Assembly (NCBI GenBank): GCA_022376465.1
Contig: JACDTU010000009.1
Coordinates: 620,001-684,000 of the forward strand
From: Cubamyces lactineus
Lineage: Eukaryota > Basidiomycota > Agaricomycetes > Polyporales > Polyporaceae
Direction: 5' to 3'
DNA: 64,000 nucleotides
The notes beneath the pieces were generated by a model, which was given only the letters and a program-made list of their open reading frames with translations, searched no databases and was not told where the DNA came from. Position 1 is the first letter of the stretch. Every line of letters begins with the position of its first letter. Shown here in pieces: positions 24,506-35,876 of this stretch. The position numbers were made by a program, and so were the translations under genes.

Positions 24506-26620
24506 TCACGAAACTCGGCGATATGAGTAACATAGAGCGGAATCACGGCTACGGATGGGTTCTGTGGGCAAGAAGGGGCACAAAATCGTGGCTAGATCAG
24601 AAACAAACCGCCAAAGGAACGGGTCTGGCTCAAGTATACCATGCGCCTGCTTGTAGGCCGCGATACTACAAACGCAAGGATCGCCACTTAAAGCAACGAA
24701 GAACGTCGCCAAGATGGTCCACAACCAGAACGCTAAGCCTATCGCAACCCAAGAGAGGAGTAGGTTTGACATAGTGCCTAGGATATCGGGAGATAGAACG
24801 AGGGCTCTGCCGCTCTTGAGCAATGTCAGGCAGCAAAACCAAACATGCCTGACCAGCGACAGGATCCGGCACCGACTAGACTTCACCGACGACAAGAGGG
24901 AACGCCAGCTCGCCTTGACCAAGAACCAGAGGCGACGCCCGCTATTCCACTGCGGCGATGAAAATCGGAGCTGGGTTCGCTTGAGGAACGAAGGGAGTTT
25001 AGGGGTATACTGGTCAGTCTTGAACAACAAGGATCTCCACTAGGGGGCAGTGCTTGCTCAGCGCTCGCCCCGTCGATGAGAACAGAGACGACGTACAGAA
25101 TAAACTTCACGAGTCAAGCGGAAGGATTCTAGGACGCGCCAGTAGCCCAATAGGTGAACGTGCCTCGTACAGATGCGGATATACCGGTCGGCGAAGGATT
25201 GGACTGATAACGGTGATACCGAGATCGTATGGATGAAGCGAAGTAGCCGAGATTCTCTGCGATGAATGAGCGAAAATGTACGCGCTACTCGTGATGAATA
25301 CTTACCGGCCTTCATTTGGCATCTCGTGAGATACTGGTGCGCGCACCGCGCCAGTCGCAGAGGGCATGGCCAGAAAGACTTGTCTCATCATCAAGATCGC
25401 AACCGGCACGACGCCTGAAACGTATCGGCAAGTAGACCCTCCTGTCGACCGAACGGCCAGGGCGACGAGGGAGAGAATGACGAGGTTTTCTATGATCGCC
25501 ATGACCTGCGGGACGAGATACACCGCTGGAGCAGATTGAATCCCCTCGCGAAGCGCCTCGAAATCAGCTAAGGGACAAATCAGCCGCAGGAATGAGGAAA
25601 ATACAGGGGGACGCTTGCCTTCCCAATCGTTTCGTTCAGATATAAGGCGTCGTGTCTCCTCGTCCAGACGCCATTCCAGATTGAGGCAATTAGTCCTAGC
25701 AACTTCATACGACGCATTCATCTGTGCTAGATGATCATCAAGCGAGCCACATCGCTCCCGCAACGTCGTGACCTCTGTGAGAAGCTCGACCTATGGATAG
25801 GGATCAGCATTCGAGGCTTCGAATGTCCATCAGTAGACCCACGTTTTCAGCTTGAAGATATCGTATTTCACTATCAAGGGCTGAGGTATGCGATTTATGC
25901 TGATCATTCTGCATTTCGTACTTGGTACGCCAATGCTGCGTGTCTACTTCGGCGTCGCCAAGAAGTTGCTGAGCTGTATCCTTCAAAAGGGTCAGTTCAG
26001 GAGGGGGAGGACTTGACAACCAGACGACGTACGAGTTCGGAACGCAAGGTCGCATGGCGCGACTCTAAGGACCGGGCATGCAGAGAACGTGATCGTGCCA
26101 TCTCAGCCTGAGACAACAGGAGCTCCGCCAGCTTCTCCTCATTCTCGAGGACTGTTTGTTCGAGGACTGCCTGCTAGATGTTAGTACAAAATAGCCGCAC
26201 GAAGGAACTGGAGACGGACCACACGATCAGTGGCCCGGCTGAGCTTGCTCATGGCGGTATGTGCGATGCTTCTCTGCACTTCTAGATCGCCTTCAGCTTT
26301 GTGAAGTGCCTCGGCCGTGGTTTCTAGTTCGCGTCTGAGTCTGTCTTTATCTTCTTCCAACTTGTTCAAGGTGCATAGTACGCAGATATCGCCCTGCGTA
26401 GTGGTCACAGTAAGTCCGTGACCACACGGGCCATCAGTGAAGACTTGAAGACGAGCACATCAGCTGACAAGAAACAGGGGAATAGTGCCGAGCACGTACG
26501 GCCGTCCACCGTGTCTGCATTCGTGCTTCCTTCGTGCGTCTTGATATCACCGGAAACTCCATGGCAACTAGTGATACTGACGGCACTGTTTTGTTCTTGC
26601 AGCGTGAGCGTGCCGCTCAT
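24506..26620 (-). CDS. Coiled-coil cargo protein with C-terminal membrane helices
   Basis: Minus strand, ATG at 26620 (MSGTLTLQEQNSAV). After short introns the exons form one long coiled coil: KLEEDKDRLRRELETTAEAL, VLENEEKLAELLLSQAEMAR, DTAQQLLGDAEVDTQHW, SALDSEIRYLQAEN, VELLTEVTTLRERCGSLDDH and RLDEETRRLISERND. Hydrophobic helices follow (AIIENLVILSLVALAV, VVPVAILMMRQVFLAM). A GTAAGT donor at about 25304 lets the frame continue to 25058, and a further exon or a separate small gene (24506-25030) has LLLSWVAIGLAFWLWTILAT. The product looks like a membrane-tethered rod. No enzymatic motif and no family recognised. Whether 24506-25030 belongs to the same gene is open. Confidence 0.55.
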
Positions 26621-26884
26621 AACGAAACTTAGGTTCTGTGCAGAAAGGAGGAGCGCAGCTGAGGCGACAGACGCAGTGCTCTCTAGGTCGGGAGGCCTGA
26701 ACTAAGTGGTTCTCGACAAAGGCCAACATCGTGAGTCCCGTCTTGCAGCCACATGGCGATTCGCTATCAACACGCGGCTACAACGTAAAGGGATCGTGCA
26801 GGTCAATGTCTCTGCGTTCCGACTAAGCGCATCAGGCGAAGGGGGACTCCAAGTATGAGATCGAAGAACAATTGATTAACTTGA

Positions 26885-27654
26885 CTATATTGCTAATCTT
26901 ATCAACTTGAACCCTAACCTTGTGGACATAGCTGTCGGGGGTGCGATCAACGCGTTAGACTCGACCACGGCACTATCGCAAAACAACATGCATTCGGTAG
27001 AGGCGCATTCGCGTACAGGTTCGATGATACACACATCTCTAATCACAAGGAGATATCGAAGGAAGTTACATATAGGTGGGTATGTTAATGGGCTCATGGT
27101 TCTGGAGCGCGGCCGCGACTAGCGGGATTGCTTCGAGCAGAAACCTGTAACAGGATCAGAGGTTGTTGCGTCAAGGGAACGAAGGACTTACGTGCGCACT
27201 GCACGCGCTGCCATGACACGGTACTCCGAGTCGCCCATGTTTACGACAAAGACAGCTGTGCCGCCTCGCATCACGATCAAATCGCCCCTCCAAGTGGTGT
27301 TTGGGACAATCGTTCTGAGAGCGGTATTGATCTCTCGGGCGGGGTCGTAATGGGCGGCAATGAGGAAGCGGTAAAGTGAACCAAGGCCGTCCTCGTAGGT
27401 GACCCAAGTCTCGTAGATTTCGAGGCCGGCGCCGAGGATAGTCTCGAAACACGGGAAGCGCGGAACAGCGAGACAGTCCCTCGTCGGATGAATCACAGTC
27501 GGTACATCGACCGTGAAGGCTCTGTATGCACGAGAGAACAGAAGTCCTTTCACGTTCTTGAGCAGAGGCTAGATACGAAAGGTGAGGACGGGATCCCGGA
27601 AACTGATGTGATACCTACCTTGGCGCACTCCAGCTTAGTTCGCACGGACGGCAT
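26885..27654 (-). CDS. Unknown cargo protein
   Basis: Minus strand, ATG at 27654 (MPSVRTKLECAK). A short intron leads to NVKGLLFSRAYRAFTVDVPT, then FETILGAGLEIYETWVTYED and NTTWRGDLIVMRGGTAVFVV. A GTAAGT donor after AARAVR (about 27190) leads to a last exon reading LRYLLVIRDVCIIEPVREC and ending at 26885. The W-x-G-x-x-(I/L)-x-x-R-x-G-T word resembles the plus-strand gene at about 42.8 kb. No known domain. The intron assignments keep an open frame but are by eye. Confidence 0.45.
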
Positions 27655-28616
27655 TGCGATGCGGGGGTAGTCAGGGATACGGTTGTATGAGTGGGCTCGG
27701 ACGAGTTGGAAGGATGGTGGCCGAGTGGGAGAGAGGAGAGGTCCCGACTTTAGTGGCACCCCTCGCGAGATATAGGATCTCTAGCCTTTGTACTGAACGC
27801 ACCAGATGGCCCACACGTGGAGACTCGCCTTGAGGATTGATCAGTCAGTTGACTGCGTGAAATTACTGGCGTTTCGAGTAAGACCATACCAGAAGAAATG
27901 GGCTTTCCTTGCCGAGGGTCCTTCATACGTGCTTCAACATTGACTACTGACGGAATGGTGCGCTCTAGACGACGAACACTGCAAGCGACAGAGCCTCCAT
28001 AATTAGCAGGTAAAGCGGTACTCCAGATGAGAGCGAACATGTTACCACAATTTAACATGAATTAGCACAATCACAGCGGACACAGCGTGCGGGAGGTGTG
28101 TTTTGCTTGACGATTGAACCCGACAGCTGGAGTTCGTCGTGAAGGCTTGATGCACGCTTGAAGCCCAAGTACATAGCGCCGGTGCGGGCCTGAGGCTTGA
28201 GCGCTCAGACTCTTGTGCCGCGTCGATCATCCACGAGCCACGCGATACTTGGCTGCTTCCCTCTTCCTTCCACTTACTGTCCATGCGCTGCATCATACAC
28301 AAGTCCCGTGCTATATGCAGACCGTGTCACTCTCATTAATCAGAGATAGACAACGCCGACGTTATGGAACGGTTCGTGCATGTCACGGGCATGCTGCTTA
28401 CGCCAGAACAACGTTCCGCAACTTCACGACTTTGCAATACGTCCTCATGGCTTGAATCCTCGTGGATGGCCTCCTCACGGAAATAGGACCGTAGACCCCG
28501 AGCGGCTTACGGCAATCATTAAAGGCCTTTGTATTCCCTGGTGCCCTTGAACTGAGCGGTCACCCTCGGTAAGCCCCAACTTACTGTGCCGCCTTCGTGG
28601 ACACCTTGTCCGCACC
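27655..28616. promoter_or_regulatory. Divergent intergenic region at the centre of the cargo
   Basis: Genes to the left (15.4-27.7 kb) are on the minus strand and genes to the right (28.6-50.2 kb) on the plus strand, so this ~1 kb must contain start signals for both directions. Short minus-strand ORFs (27750-28302) are present but not convincing. No specific promoter element was recognised. Confidence 0.4.
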
Positions 28617-29371
28617 ATGTATCCCCACTGTCCCATCTGCTACGATGAGCTGCGTCGCGAACTTGAGATCACTCCGATATCACTATTATGCGGTATGCTT
28701 CTCATTCCAGCTACTACTTCACAATTCACCACTGAACACGTATCACAGGTCATGCATTATGCTCAGATTGCTTCGCGAGTGTCTTTGACCTGCCAATGAT
28801 ATGCCCTTTGAAGTGCCCGGTAACTTCCCGCACAGGCATCGAGCTCAACTTCACTTCGCGCGAGGTCAGCAGTACATGCGCGGACATACTCGATGCCGCC
28901 ATCCTCAGGTATGTAGGCAATCACAGCTCACTTTTTCCTCCTCGTAATGACAGGCACGTACAGACGAGACGCGAGCTTGAAGTCGTCGATCACGTTGTCT
29001 GACGAACGCTGCACGAAACTAGTCGAAGACTGTCACAAGTTGGGCCAGAAGATGTGCGTACAGCAGAGGCGTATTGAAGCACATCGCGCAAGTCTCGAGA
29101 AGGTTCACATGCAGGCCAAACATGCTGAAGAGGAAAGACTAGAGCTTCTTTCCCGTTACCAAGCGCATATGCTGCGCAAGGATGATGAGCAGCGCGCAGA
29201 GCTACTGAAGAGTAGCGTGAGTCGCTTTCTTCGTTGTTACTTTTGGCCGGTATTGAAGTATGACATCCGCCTGGATCTAGGTGTTCAAGCGAAGTCGGTC
29301 TCAACAAGATGGCGAACCCGATGGTTCCGCGCCGGCGCATCGTGTGAGTCGATCGACGACATGTCGTCGGC
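28617..29371 (+). CDS. RING-finger / coiled-coil protein (cargo copy A)
   Basis: ATG at 28617. Exon 1 (to 28692) begins MYPHCPICYDELRRELEI. Exon 2 (28749-28908) continues CGHALCSDCFASVFDL then ICPLKCPV. Together they give the cross-brace pattern C-x2-C ... C-x-H-x2-C-x2-C ... C-x3-C of a RING domain, the substrate-ubiquitin-transfer module of E3 ligases. Exon 3 (from about 28964) is a charged coiled coil: CTKLVEDCHKLGQKMCVQQR, KHAEEERLELLSRYQAHM. A GTGAGT donor follows at about 29217 and the protein then ends within 29.37-29.42 kb. RING plus coiled coil suggests a small TRIM/RNF-like ligase. Activity is inferred from the motif only. Confidence 0.7.
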
Positions 29372-29641
29372 ACTTCTGATATATTATCAGCCAAAACGCT
29401 CCCGCAGCGATGCAGAGTCCTAGTTACGAGGGAAGTGTGACGGGGTGGTTGGCTTGCATAACGCTTAGACAGTGCGCTTGACGGACGTTCGAGTAGTGAA
29501 CTTGCGGACCGTTCGGATTGAAAAGTGGCATATCCAACGGAGCATTATGTCATCACATCAGCTGTAACCACGCGATCTATACGACCTTTGCCACCGGCGT
29601 CGTCCACCTGTGTGGCTCTCTTCTCGTCTACCTCTCACTCC

Positions 29642-30381
29642 ATGGCTTCCGAGCCATCCAATCCCGCCGCATCACACTCGATCGTGTGTGGAGCATGTTC
29701 ACTACCTTTCCCCGCAGACCCTCCGCCACTTGAAGGACCCTTTCTGCTTAGAGATTGCGGTATGGGATCCGCATACCATCTTTTCTCTACTGACTGAGTC
29801 TACAGGACATCTCATATGTGGTGCCTGTCTGGAATGGCTGAAAGAAGCTGACCACTCAGCAAACGGTGAACCGGAAGGTATCGATTGCCCTGTGTGCGAG
29901 CGTCAAGTGGACTGTGAAAATATCATTCGCATGTTCCTATCTGGACTCGAGAACGATTGTACACGGCAGTTGTGGGTTTCCGTTGGAAGGTGAGAACATA
30001 TTTTTACCCTATGCGCTCTATCCGTGACACTCCTCGGCTCGTAGCTCGAATAAGCTCGTGCCTACTCAAGACATTCTCCGTAAATACTCAGATCGCGAGG
30101 TGCGCTTGAACAACCTTGTTCAAACGCTTCGAGGGAAGCAAGAAGAGAACGCGAAGGTCATAGGTGCCCTTATTGGGCAACTTGGAGACGCGAAGAAGGA
30201 CCGAGACGAGGCAATACAGCGGCTAGCTACAGTCCGTACTCTCGTAGACGGTCTCGCGCTGGGATCAGGCTCTGCACCTACGTGCGCTAGCGCGACGGAG
30301 TCATCAGCCACTAGGAAGGCTCCTGAGTTAAGCGTTCTCTCTTTCATGATCGTGGCAAGACTAACAAGCATATATAGATGA
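29642..30381 (+). CDS. RING-finger / coiled-coil protein (cargo copy B)
   Basis: ATG at 29642. The first exon (to 29759) has IVCGACSLPFPADPPPLEG and ends in DC. The second exon (from 29806) continues GHLICGACLEWLKEADHS and IDCPVCERQVDCENII. This is a RING pattern interrupted by an intron inside the C-G-H word, as in copy A at 28617. A third exon after a GTGAGA intron (about 29991-30045) carries the coiled coil ILRKYSDREVRLNNLVQTLR and GALIGQLGDAKKDRDEAIQR, and ends near 30381. The shared intron position and layout make the two neighbours diverged tandem duplicates. Probable ubiquitin-ligase type; substrate unknown. Confidence 0.7.
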
Positions 30382-30842
30382 ATCTGGGCCGCGATGTGAA
30401 TGACACCGATGTACACACCCGAGTCGCCGCCGCCAGTAGTATCTGGGAAAGCAATACTAGCCCGTGAAATTTGTACAGCCTATGTTACATTGGTTTTCGT
30501 GCTCGGAAACAGCAATCCGATATGCTACTTGCTCACCTGTAGCACGGACATTGCAACTTGCAAGTAGTAGGGATAGCTAGTAACAAGCGTCGCCCTCTAC
30601 GATCCCGTTAGCAACGAGAACGGGCGCTTAATGACTGAACGTGCTCTAGGTGCATTGCAGGCGTCAGGCCTTCGAGACTCAGGCGTCAAGGCCTCACCTC
30701 TTCCCATCGATGTCCAAGGCTCTGGCCGATGCCCTGAGTACTACATCGTCCTTCAACCTCTCCACTATTGTTCCATCACTCATACTTTGATCTTGCCCCA
30801 ACGCATAAAGTACTTGCTCATCTTTTCCCCGAATCGACGCAC

Positions 30843-31434
30843 TATGACCTCGCTCGATCAAAGCAACAGCGCTACGCATACCGCATCTATCGATTACACG
30901 GCAATGGATCCCCCCACTGTCCAATTCCCTTGCGGACAGTGCGTCGATGTGTCATGCTACGGTATCGAGCGATGTTCCCTGATATTTGAGCTCAACCAGC
31001 GTTCATGATATTACGCTGCTTCTGGGAGCATCAACGGGTAACACTGGGCGCGAGAGGGCGGATGCACGAGCCCTTTACGCGGACTGCATGGAATACAAGC
31101 GGTGGGCCGATGGTAAGTGTTGAGTCAAAACCATCGGAGAGTAGTCTGCTCAAGCGTCATAGCATTAGTGCCGCTGCTAACGGCGCACACTGCGACCTTG
31201 AGCGACGAGATTCGGATACAGCGCGCGCGCAACGTAAGGCGGGAGCAGATGCTCAAAACAACGACAATCCTACTGCGAGAGATGAGCGATCTCTACCACT
31301 ACGCTAAAGCGAAGGCCGCTTCAGCGGAAGCCGATGTCAATACCTTCAAAACAACTTGCTACTGCTGGGGCCGTCATCCTCTAGGCGCGACCCGATTTCG
31401 CAGGTCGAGGGTACCGGTAGCCAAGAGTGGATAG
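30843..31434 (+). pseudogene. Coiled-coil gene relic, related in layout to the RING genes
   Basis: A frame with LLLGASTGNT and ADARALYADCMEYKRWAD joins, across a GTAAGT...CATAG intron at about 31110-31160, to ALVPLLTAHTATLSDEIRIQ and LLREMSDLYHYAKAKAASAE, a coiled coil. Upstream (30843-31008) a Cys-containing segment (FPCGQCVDVSCYGIERC) sits where a RING would be, but the pattern is not complete and the frame is broken near 30980. It may be a third, decayed member of the RING/coiled-coil set. Confidence 0.4.
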
Positions 31435-31918
31435 AGCTGCTACGCCATTTTCTCGTTTTTCGTCGCTTTCGTCGCTCTTCTCTCTCCTCTCCTTCTTGTT
31501 CGTCGTCTCATCCGTATTTCCAGACATTGTATGCGCTTGTCCGTTGCTCCATCCGTTATGTGCGCTATGGCAGATCTCATATGAACGTTACGTCCCACTA
31601 GTATGTTTCTCACGTATCGAGTTACCGACCCTTTATTATGTCGGGTAGATATCCATATGAACCTCGATGTCAGTTCCCTTCGACTACTTGTATGCCAAGA
31701 TATTGCGCCGCCCAGGATCTTCGCAAGTAGGTAGCTCAAGCGCCGAAGCGGCTTGCGGCCCGTGCGGGCGATGCATGTGCCATTTGGCCGGTGCCTAGGA
31801 TGCACGCAGACGAAGACCTTTGTCTCAACCGTAACGCCCTCGAATTCAACTTCTTGCTAACACTCTCAGACATGCTTGCGAGCCACCCAACATCGACTGT
31901 TGTCTTGACCTCTCCGCC
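31435..31918. other. Intergenic, no gene recognised
   Basis: Short ORFs only. Pyrimidine-rich stretches (about 31440-31510) could be promoter-proximal for the next plus-strand gene. Confidence 0.4.
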
Positions 31919-32683
31919 ATGTCTTCGAGCCCGACACTGGTGTACCAACTCTTGCAGTGGGTGGAAAGAATCTGCTTGGCTATCTTGTCGCCGTCGCCAC
32001 CGTATTGCTTGGAACGGCTCAAGCACATCTCCTATGTCTCGCTGTTAACAGCTCCCCCCTTTCTCCTACTAGGATGTACCCTCGTTGTGCTCATGCTGCT
32101 ATGGTTGTGCGCCGTCAAATCTACGGTTCTGGGCAAACGCATAGTCATGGCGTCTGGTCCTGCGCCTAGCGAATCTTTCCATTACATGTTTTCCGCAAGT
32201 GCCCCGATACTCGCTCTCGAGACAACGCACCTGGACTACATGCCTCCCAGGCCTTTGGGCGGTGGTTTAGACCCGCAACCGCTCATCCTGCAACAGTTTG
32301 ACCGCCTCCACGAGTGCATATCCTATCGGTGAGGCGTGATTGATGCATCTCCTGGCCAAATGTTCATATTCCTCAGGCGCATCGGCTCTGATGTTCAAAC
32401 GGACTTGAGTCCGACGCGATTGGGCCCGCCAGGATCTCGTCACCCGACGCCGGGCTCACCAGGCTCACCACACACTACAGGCAATCACGAGCAAGTCAAT
32501 CCCGCTGTAGCTTCCCCGGCGCACAGCTTTCGCACCATTCGATTCGTGACACCGATACCTAGCATGCACACGCTCCCCGCGAGTGCGACGGTCAGCAGAG
32601 AAGCCGCCGTAGACGCCAATATGTCAGGGTCTCCCATACCCGAGGTGGGGAATGACGTACTTCACAGTAAACAGGCGCACTGA
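31919..32683 (+). CDS. Small single-pass membrane protein with Pro/Ser-rich tail
   Basis: ATG at 31919 (MSSSPTLVYQLLQWVERI). A strong hydrophobic helix LLTAPPFLLLGCTLVVLMLL falls at about residues 40-65. A GTGAGG...CCTCAG intron at about 32330-32378 joins to RRIGSDVQTDLSPTRLG and a Pro/Ser/Thr-rich tail (PGSRHPTPGSPGSPHTT), ending at 32683. No domain is recognised. The arrangement of one TM segment and a disordered tail fits the membrane theme of the other cargo products. Confidence 0.5.
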
Positions 32684-32702
32684 ATCTGCACCAATTCTGT
32701 AG

Positions 32703-33237
32703 CCAACGGAGACCATCGTCACCCGTCATTTCAGAGCTTTTAAGAGCAGCGGCAGCGTGAAGCTCGAGAGCAAAGAGCGTGGCACGACGTGGTTTGAGAC
32801 TGAGTCCTCGTCTCGGATCACGCATCCTCCGCACTTTGCGAACTCTACCAGCGTTCAACACGGCGACGTTTATTGCCATCGGACCCCAGACCACTGTCAG
32901 CTTTGGCTCTGGGTTTCCGGCGGCGGAGACAGGCCTACCGGTTGGATACCCGTGGCCGCTGGGTACAGACGCCAGGATGGGCGACGCTTGGTTGTAACGG
33001 ATTCATACAGGATCCCTTCTTGGGTTAGCGAGGCCACCTACAACGCTAAATTCAAGCATCGCCGTGAGTTATCTGGGGCTACCCCGTTCACAGAAGCACT
33101 CATTGTCTTAAAATCCAGTCCGAGCCTGAGCGCTCTTGATCCTCATATAATTCGCGATGTTCATGTTACAGGGAGCTGCAGCCGCCTCTGCGACGACTTA
33201 CGATGCAGGGACTACTTATCCTCGATCAGAGTAGCAT
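32703..33237 (+). CDS. PSWV-module protein (cargo copy 1, possibly partial)
   Basis: An open frame from 32703 carries RGTTWFETESSSRITHPPHF, then LWLWVSGGGDRPTGW and RIPSWVSEATYNAKFKHRR, and reaches a GTGAGT donor at about 33064. The ordered words GTTWFE, HPPHF, (Q)LWLWV and IPSWVSEATY align with GETVWYK, HPPSS, HVWVSV and DPSWVTKETW in the plus-strand gene at 43318-44809, so the two share a domain. Here no ATG is found in frame and the tail after the donor is short, so it may be a 5'-truncated copy. Function unknown. Confidence 0.5.
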
Positions 33238-33525
33238 GACATTACATGTATATTTGTCGACCTCAATCGTGCTCTTCACCCCCAGACACGCATGAGCCGC
33301 TAGCTGACGGACATGGACAAGTTGAAGCTTGCCAGCTTCCGTCTTTTGCGTTAATCGAGGCCCATACTTACTAGAGGCGTTGCGTAGTATGGATCTTGAC
33401 CATTCCGTTCTGAAGAGGACATCTTCAGCCTCATGGCATGCATGTTCCGCTGATCTGCCACAACTCATGGCGTTCTATACCTCGTACGCCACGCCACTGC
33501 CCGCTTCCCCTTTCTCCCATCGACG

Positions 33526-35002
33526 ATGTCTTTTCGGCGTTCATTCCGCTACGCAGCTCATACTGACTCTGTGAACACACTGGCTTTCTCGCCATCGGGT
33601 AAATATCTCGCCACCGGAGGAGACGACCGCGCTTTGTTTATATGCCAGGTGGAACCACCTCACAAAGCCGACAAGATTCAGTTGCCAAGTCCCGTAACGG
33701 CGCTGCTGTGGTCCTCGGACACAGGGCGTCCACTGTACGTAGGACTGGCAGATGGTCAGGTTGTTGTTGTACGGTTCGGCTCGGTATGTGGCCACGCTAT
33801 GGCTCATGGTCACGTATCTTGCTCACGCTGCGACAGGCGGTCTGGGACGTTCATGCATACAGCCTTCGGGATGCCAAAGACGGCCCGATTGACGACTTTT
33901 CCTATGATAACAGCGAGGGACGTCTTGCGATTTCCACCCGGGCGGCAGTCGAAATATGGACGGGCGTAGATGATAGTGAGTATCTCTCCTACTCATCACG
34001 CGTGATTTTGGTCTTATACTCCTGTCTAGATATTATCACCAGGGCCGTACTCCCCCGGCCCTACATGGGAGTTCACCAAGATGAAGGCAACGCGTTCTTG
34101 CCCGTGTGCGCCCGGTCTGTGGACTTCGCAGAGAATGGAGAAGCTCTACTGGTGACTTATTTGACTCACGGTATACGGTGTGTGCGGCGCCCTTCTGACA
34201 AGTACTGGATCTAATGAGTCTTGGTAGTCGATGGGACCTCAGTTCACGCAAGTTTACCTGGTTCATCCCACCGAGAACGGGGCGCATGTGAGACGACGTT
34301 CCTCATTTGTTATCATCCGCTGACGTTCTACGGCAGTGGTCGCTCCGCCCTCTCACCAGATGGACGCTTCATCGCGGCGTCCAACTTGTTCGACGGCGTT
34401 GATCTGTATAGTACCCATGACCAGACGCTCTTGAAGACCTATAGAATCGACATCGCGATCAACGTACCCATGCCTGTCTCGTTCATAACGAACCATGCGC
34501 TTATCGTGGGCACTTCATCTGCCAAGGTTTGTATCTTCGATATGGCGATAACGGAACCTATTCAAGTCGTTCCAAGTGAGGGTGAGTTCTCCTGCGTTTT
34601 AGATATCCGCATTGAGCGACGTCTGATGGGCGATATATAGGTAGACTAATTCAGGCAATTGTGAGTACGATCGGTACCACGTCAGAACTTTCTCTTGACC
34701 AGCAGCAGTCCTATTGCCACCCGAACCCTGACATCACCCTCATTGCATTTGGGCCATCGGAGATGGGCCTGCAGACCGCAGTGGAGATCTGGAAGGCCAG
34801 CCTTTCTGTGCCGAAGGTTGACCCTGCTCATTCAACCAGAGATGACTCGACCGGCAGCCAACTCTCCCGCGGAAAGCGCGGCCATGCGCGTCGCTGGGAC
34901 CCAGCCTCACCGTGTTTTAGGTTCTTCGTTTGCGCATTTCTAGTTCTCCTCAGCGCCATTTCTTACAGACTACTCGAAGGGGTAAATCCGCCACACACTT
35001 AG
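33526..35002 (+). CDS. WD40-repeat protein with C-terminal membrane anchor (copy 2)
   Basis: ATG at 33526 (MSFRRSFRYAAHTDSVNTLA). Blades are recognisable as TLAFSPSGKYLATGGDDRAL, TALLWSSDTGRPLYVGLADG, DFSYDNSEGRLAISTRAAV with EIWTG, SVDFAENGEALLVTYLTHGI, ALSPDGRFIAASNLFDGVDL, and FITNHALIVGTSSAKVCIFD. Five or more short introns separate them. The last exon ends with a basic stretch and the helix FFVCAFLVLLSAISYRLLEG before the stop at 35002. The YLTHGIR / YLHHGIR word, the DLY/T word and the tail anchor are shared with the minus-strand copy at 22735-24259. A propeller held on a membrane points to a scaffold role; no partner can be named. Confidence 0.78.
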
Positions 35003-35876
35003 ACGTTCGTGAATGTTGCTCATATGGTATCGGCATCTACAGGCGTCCGTTGAACACATAGTCAACTTCCTAGCACATCCGCTCACCACAACACGCCTAG
35101 GCGTTGTTGCACGGCGCGTGCGTGGGGTGGGGGTCCGGTTAGTAAGATCGCTTATATGCTGTGTCAATATCGTGTCTGATTATTCTCAGCATTGCCGCCT
35201 TCATTCACCCCTTATACGATGTATACTTTTACTAAGAGGACAACTGCAGTTGTTCCATCTCGAGTTTCGTGCCGTGTTATGATTTGAAGAATGGGAGGTC
35301 GGGTCAAGCGCTGAATCGTCGGTTGACGCCGGCCTGCCGGGGGACCCGAGCGCATCCTCTGCTACTTCCGTCCACGTCTACTCTAATGCATTCATGCGTG
35401 CTTTACTCCGTTTGTCTCTGCTACGGACTGTGCCCATAAATTCAATGTATGCTGTCTAGAAAACTTGGCAGTCAAGTTGACCGAATGCGTCAAACTCCGC
35501 GCTCCAGACCTTTCCGAACCTAACGGTGTCTACTTGGGATTGCTGAGCGTTGAGAGATGAATCGGAGCGTCTGCAGAATGGCACAGGATGTATGCTCGCC
35601 GGTGAGCATACCATATTCTCCGTCATACGTATGTCATCGATACAAGACCCGGCTTTCCGCACCGTACGCAAGTACCAGTGGACAAAAGGACACGCTGAGG
35701 TGAGCACACGAGGCCTTGCCTCTGCCATACCGCGAGTGGCACTGATATAAGTTCCTTCAATGGGCGTACTGGCTACTCACGGCCTTTCTTAATTTTCTCC
35801 GTCTGTCGTGCCCCGCGGTGGCCGTGTCGTCTCATCGCAACGCTTCCGAATTGTCCTAGTTCAAGAGTTCGCCGTC
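35003..35876 (+). other. Possible small multi-exon gene, unresolved
   Basis: Plus-strand stretches with coding character are visible: WEVGSSAESSVDAGLPGDPS (about 35290-35350), RALLRLSLLRTVPINSM and, after a short intron, ENLAVKLTECVKLRAPDLSE ending at about 35558. Upstream (35013-35282) another frame is open. I cannot fix a start, and no family is recognised. Confidence 0.3.
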
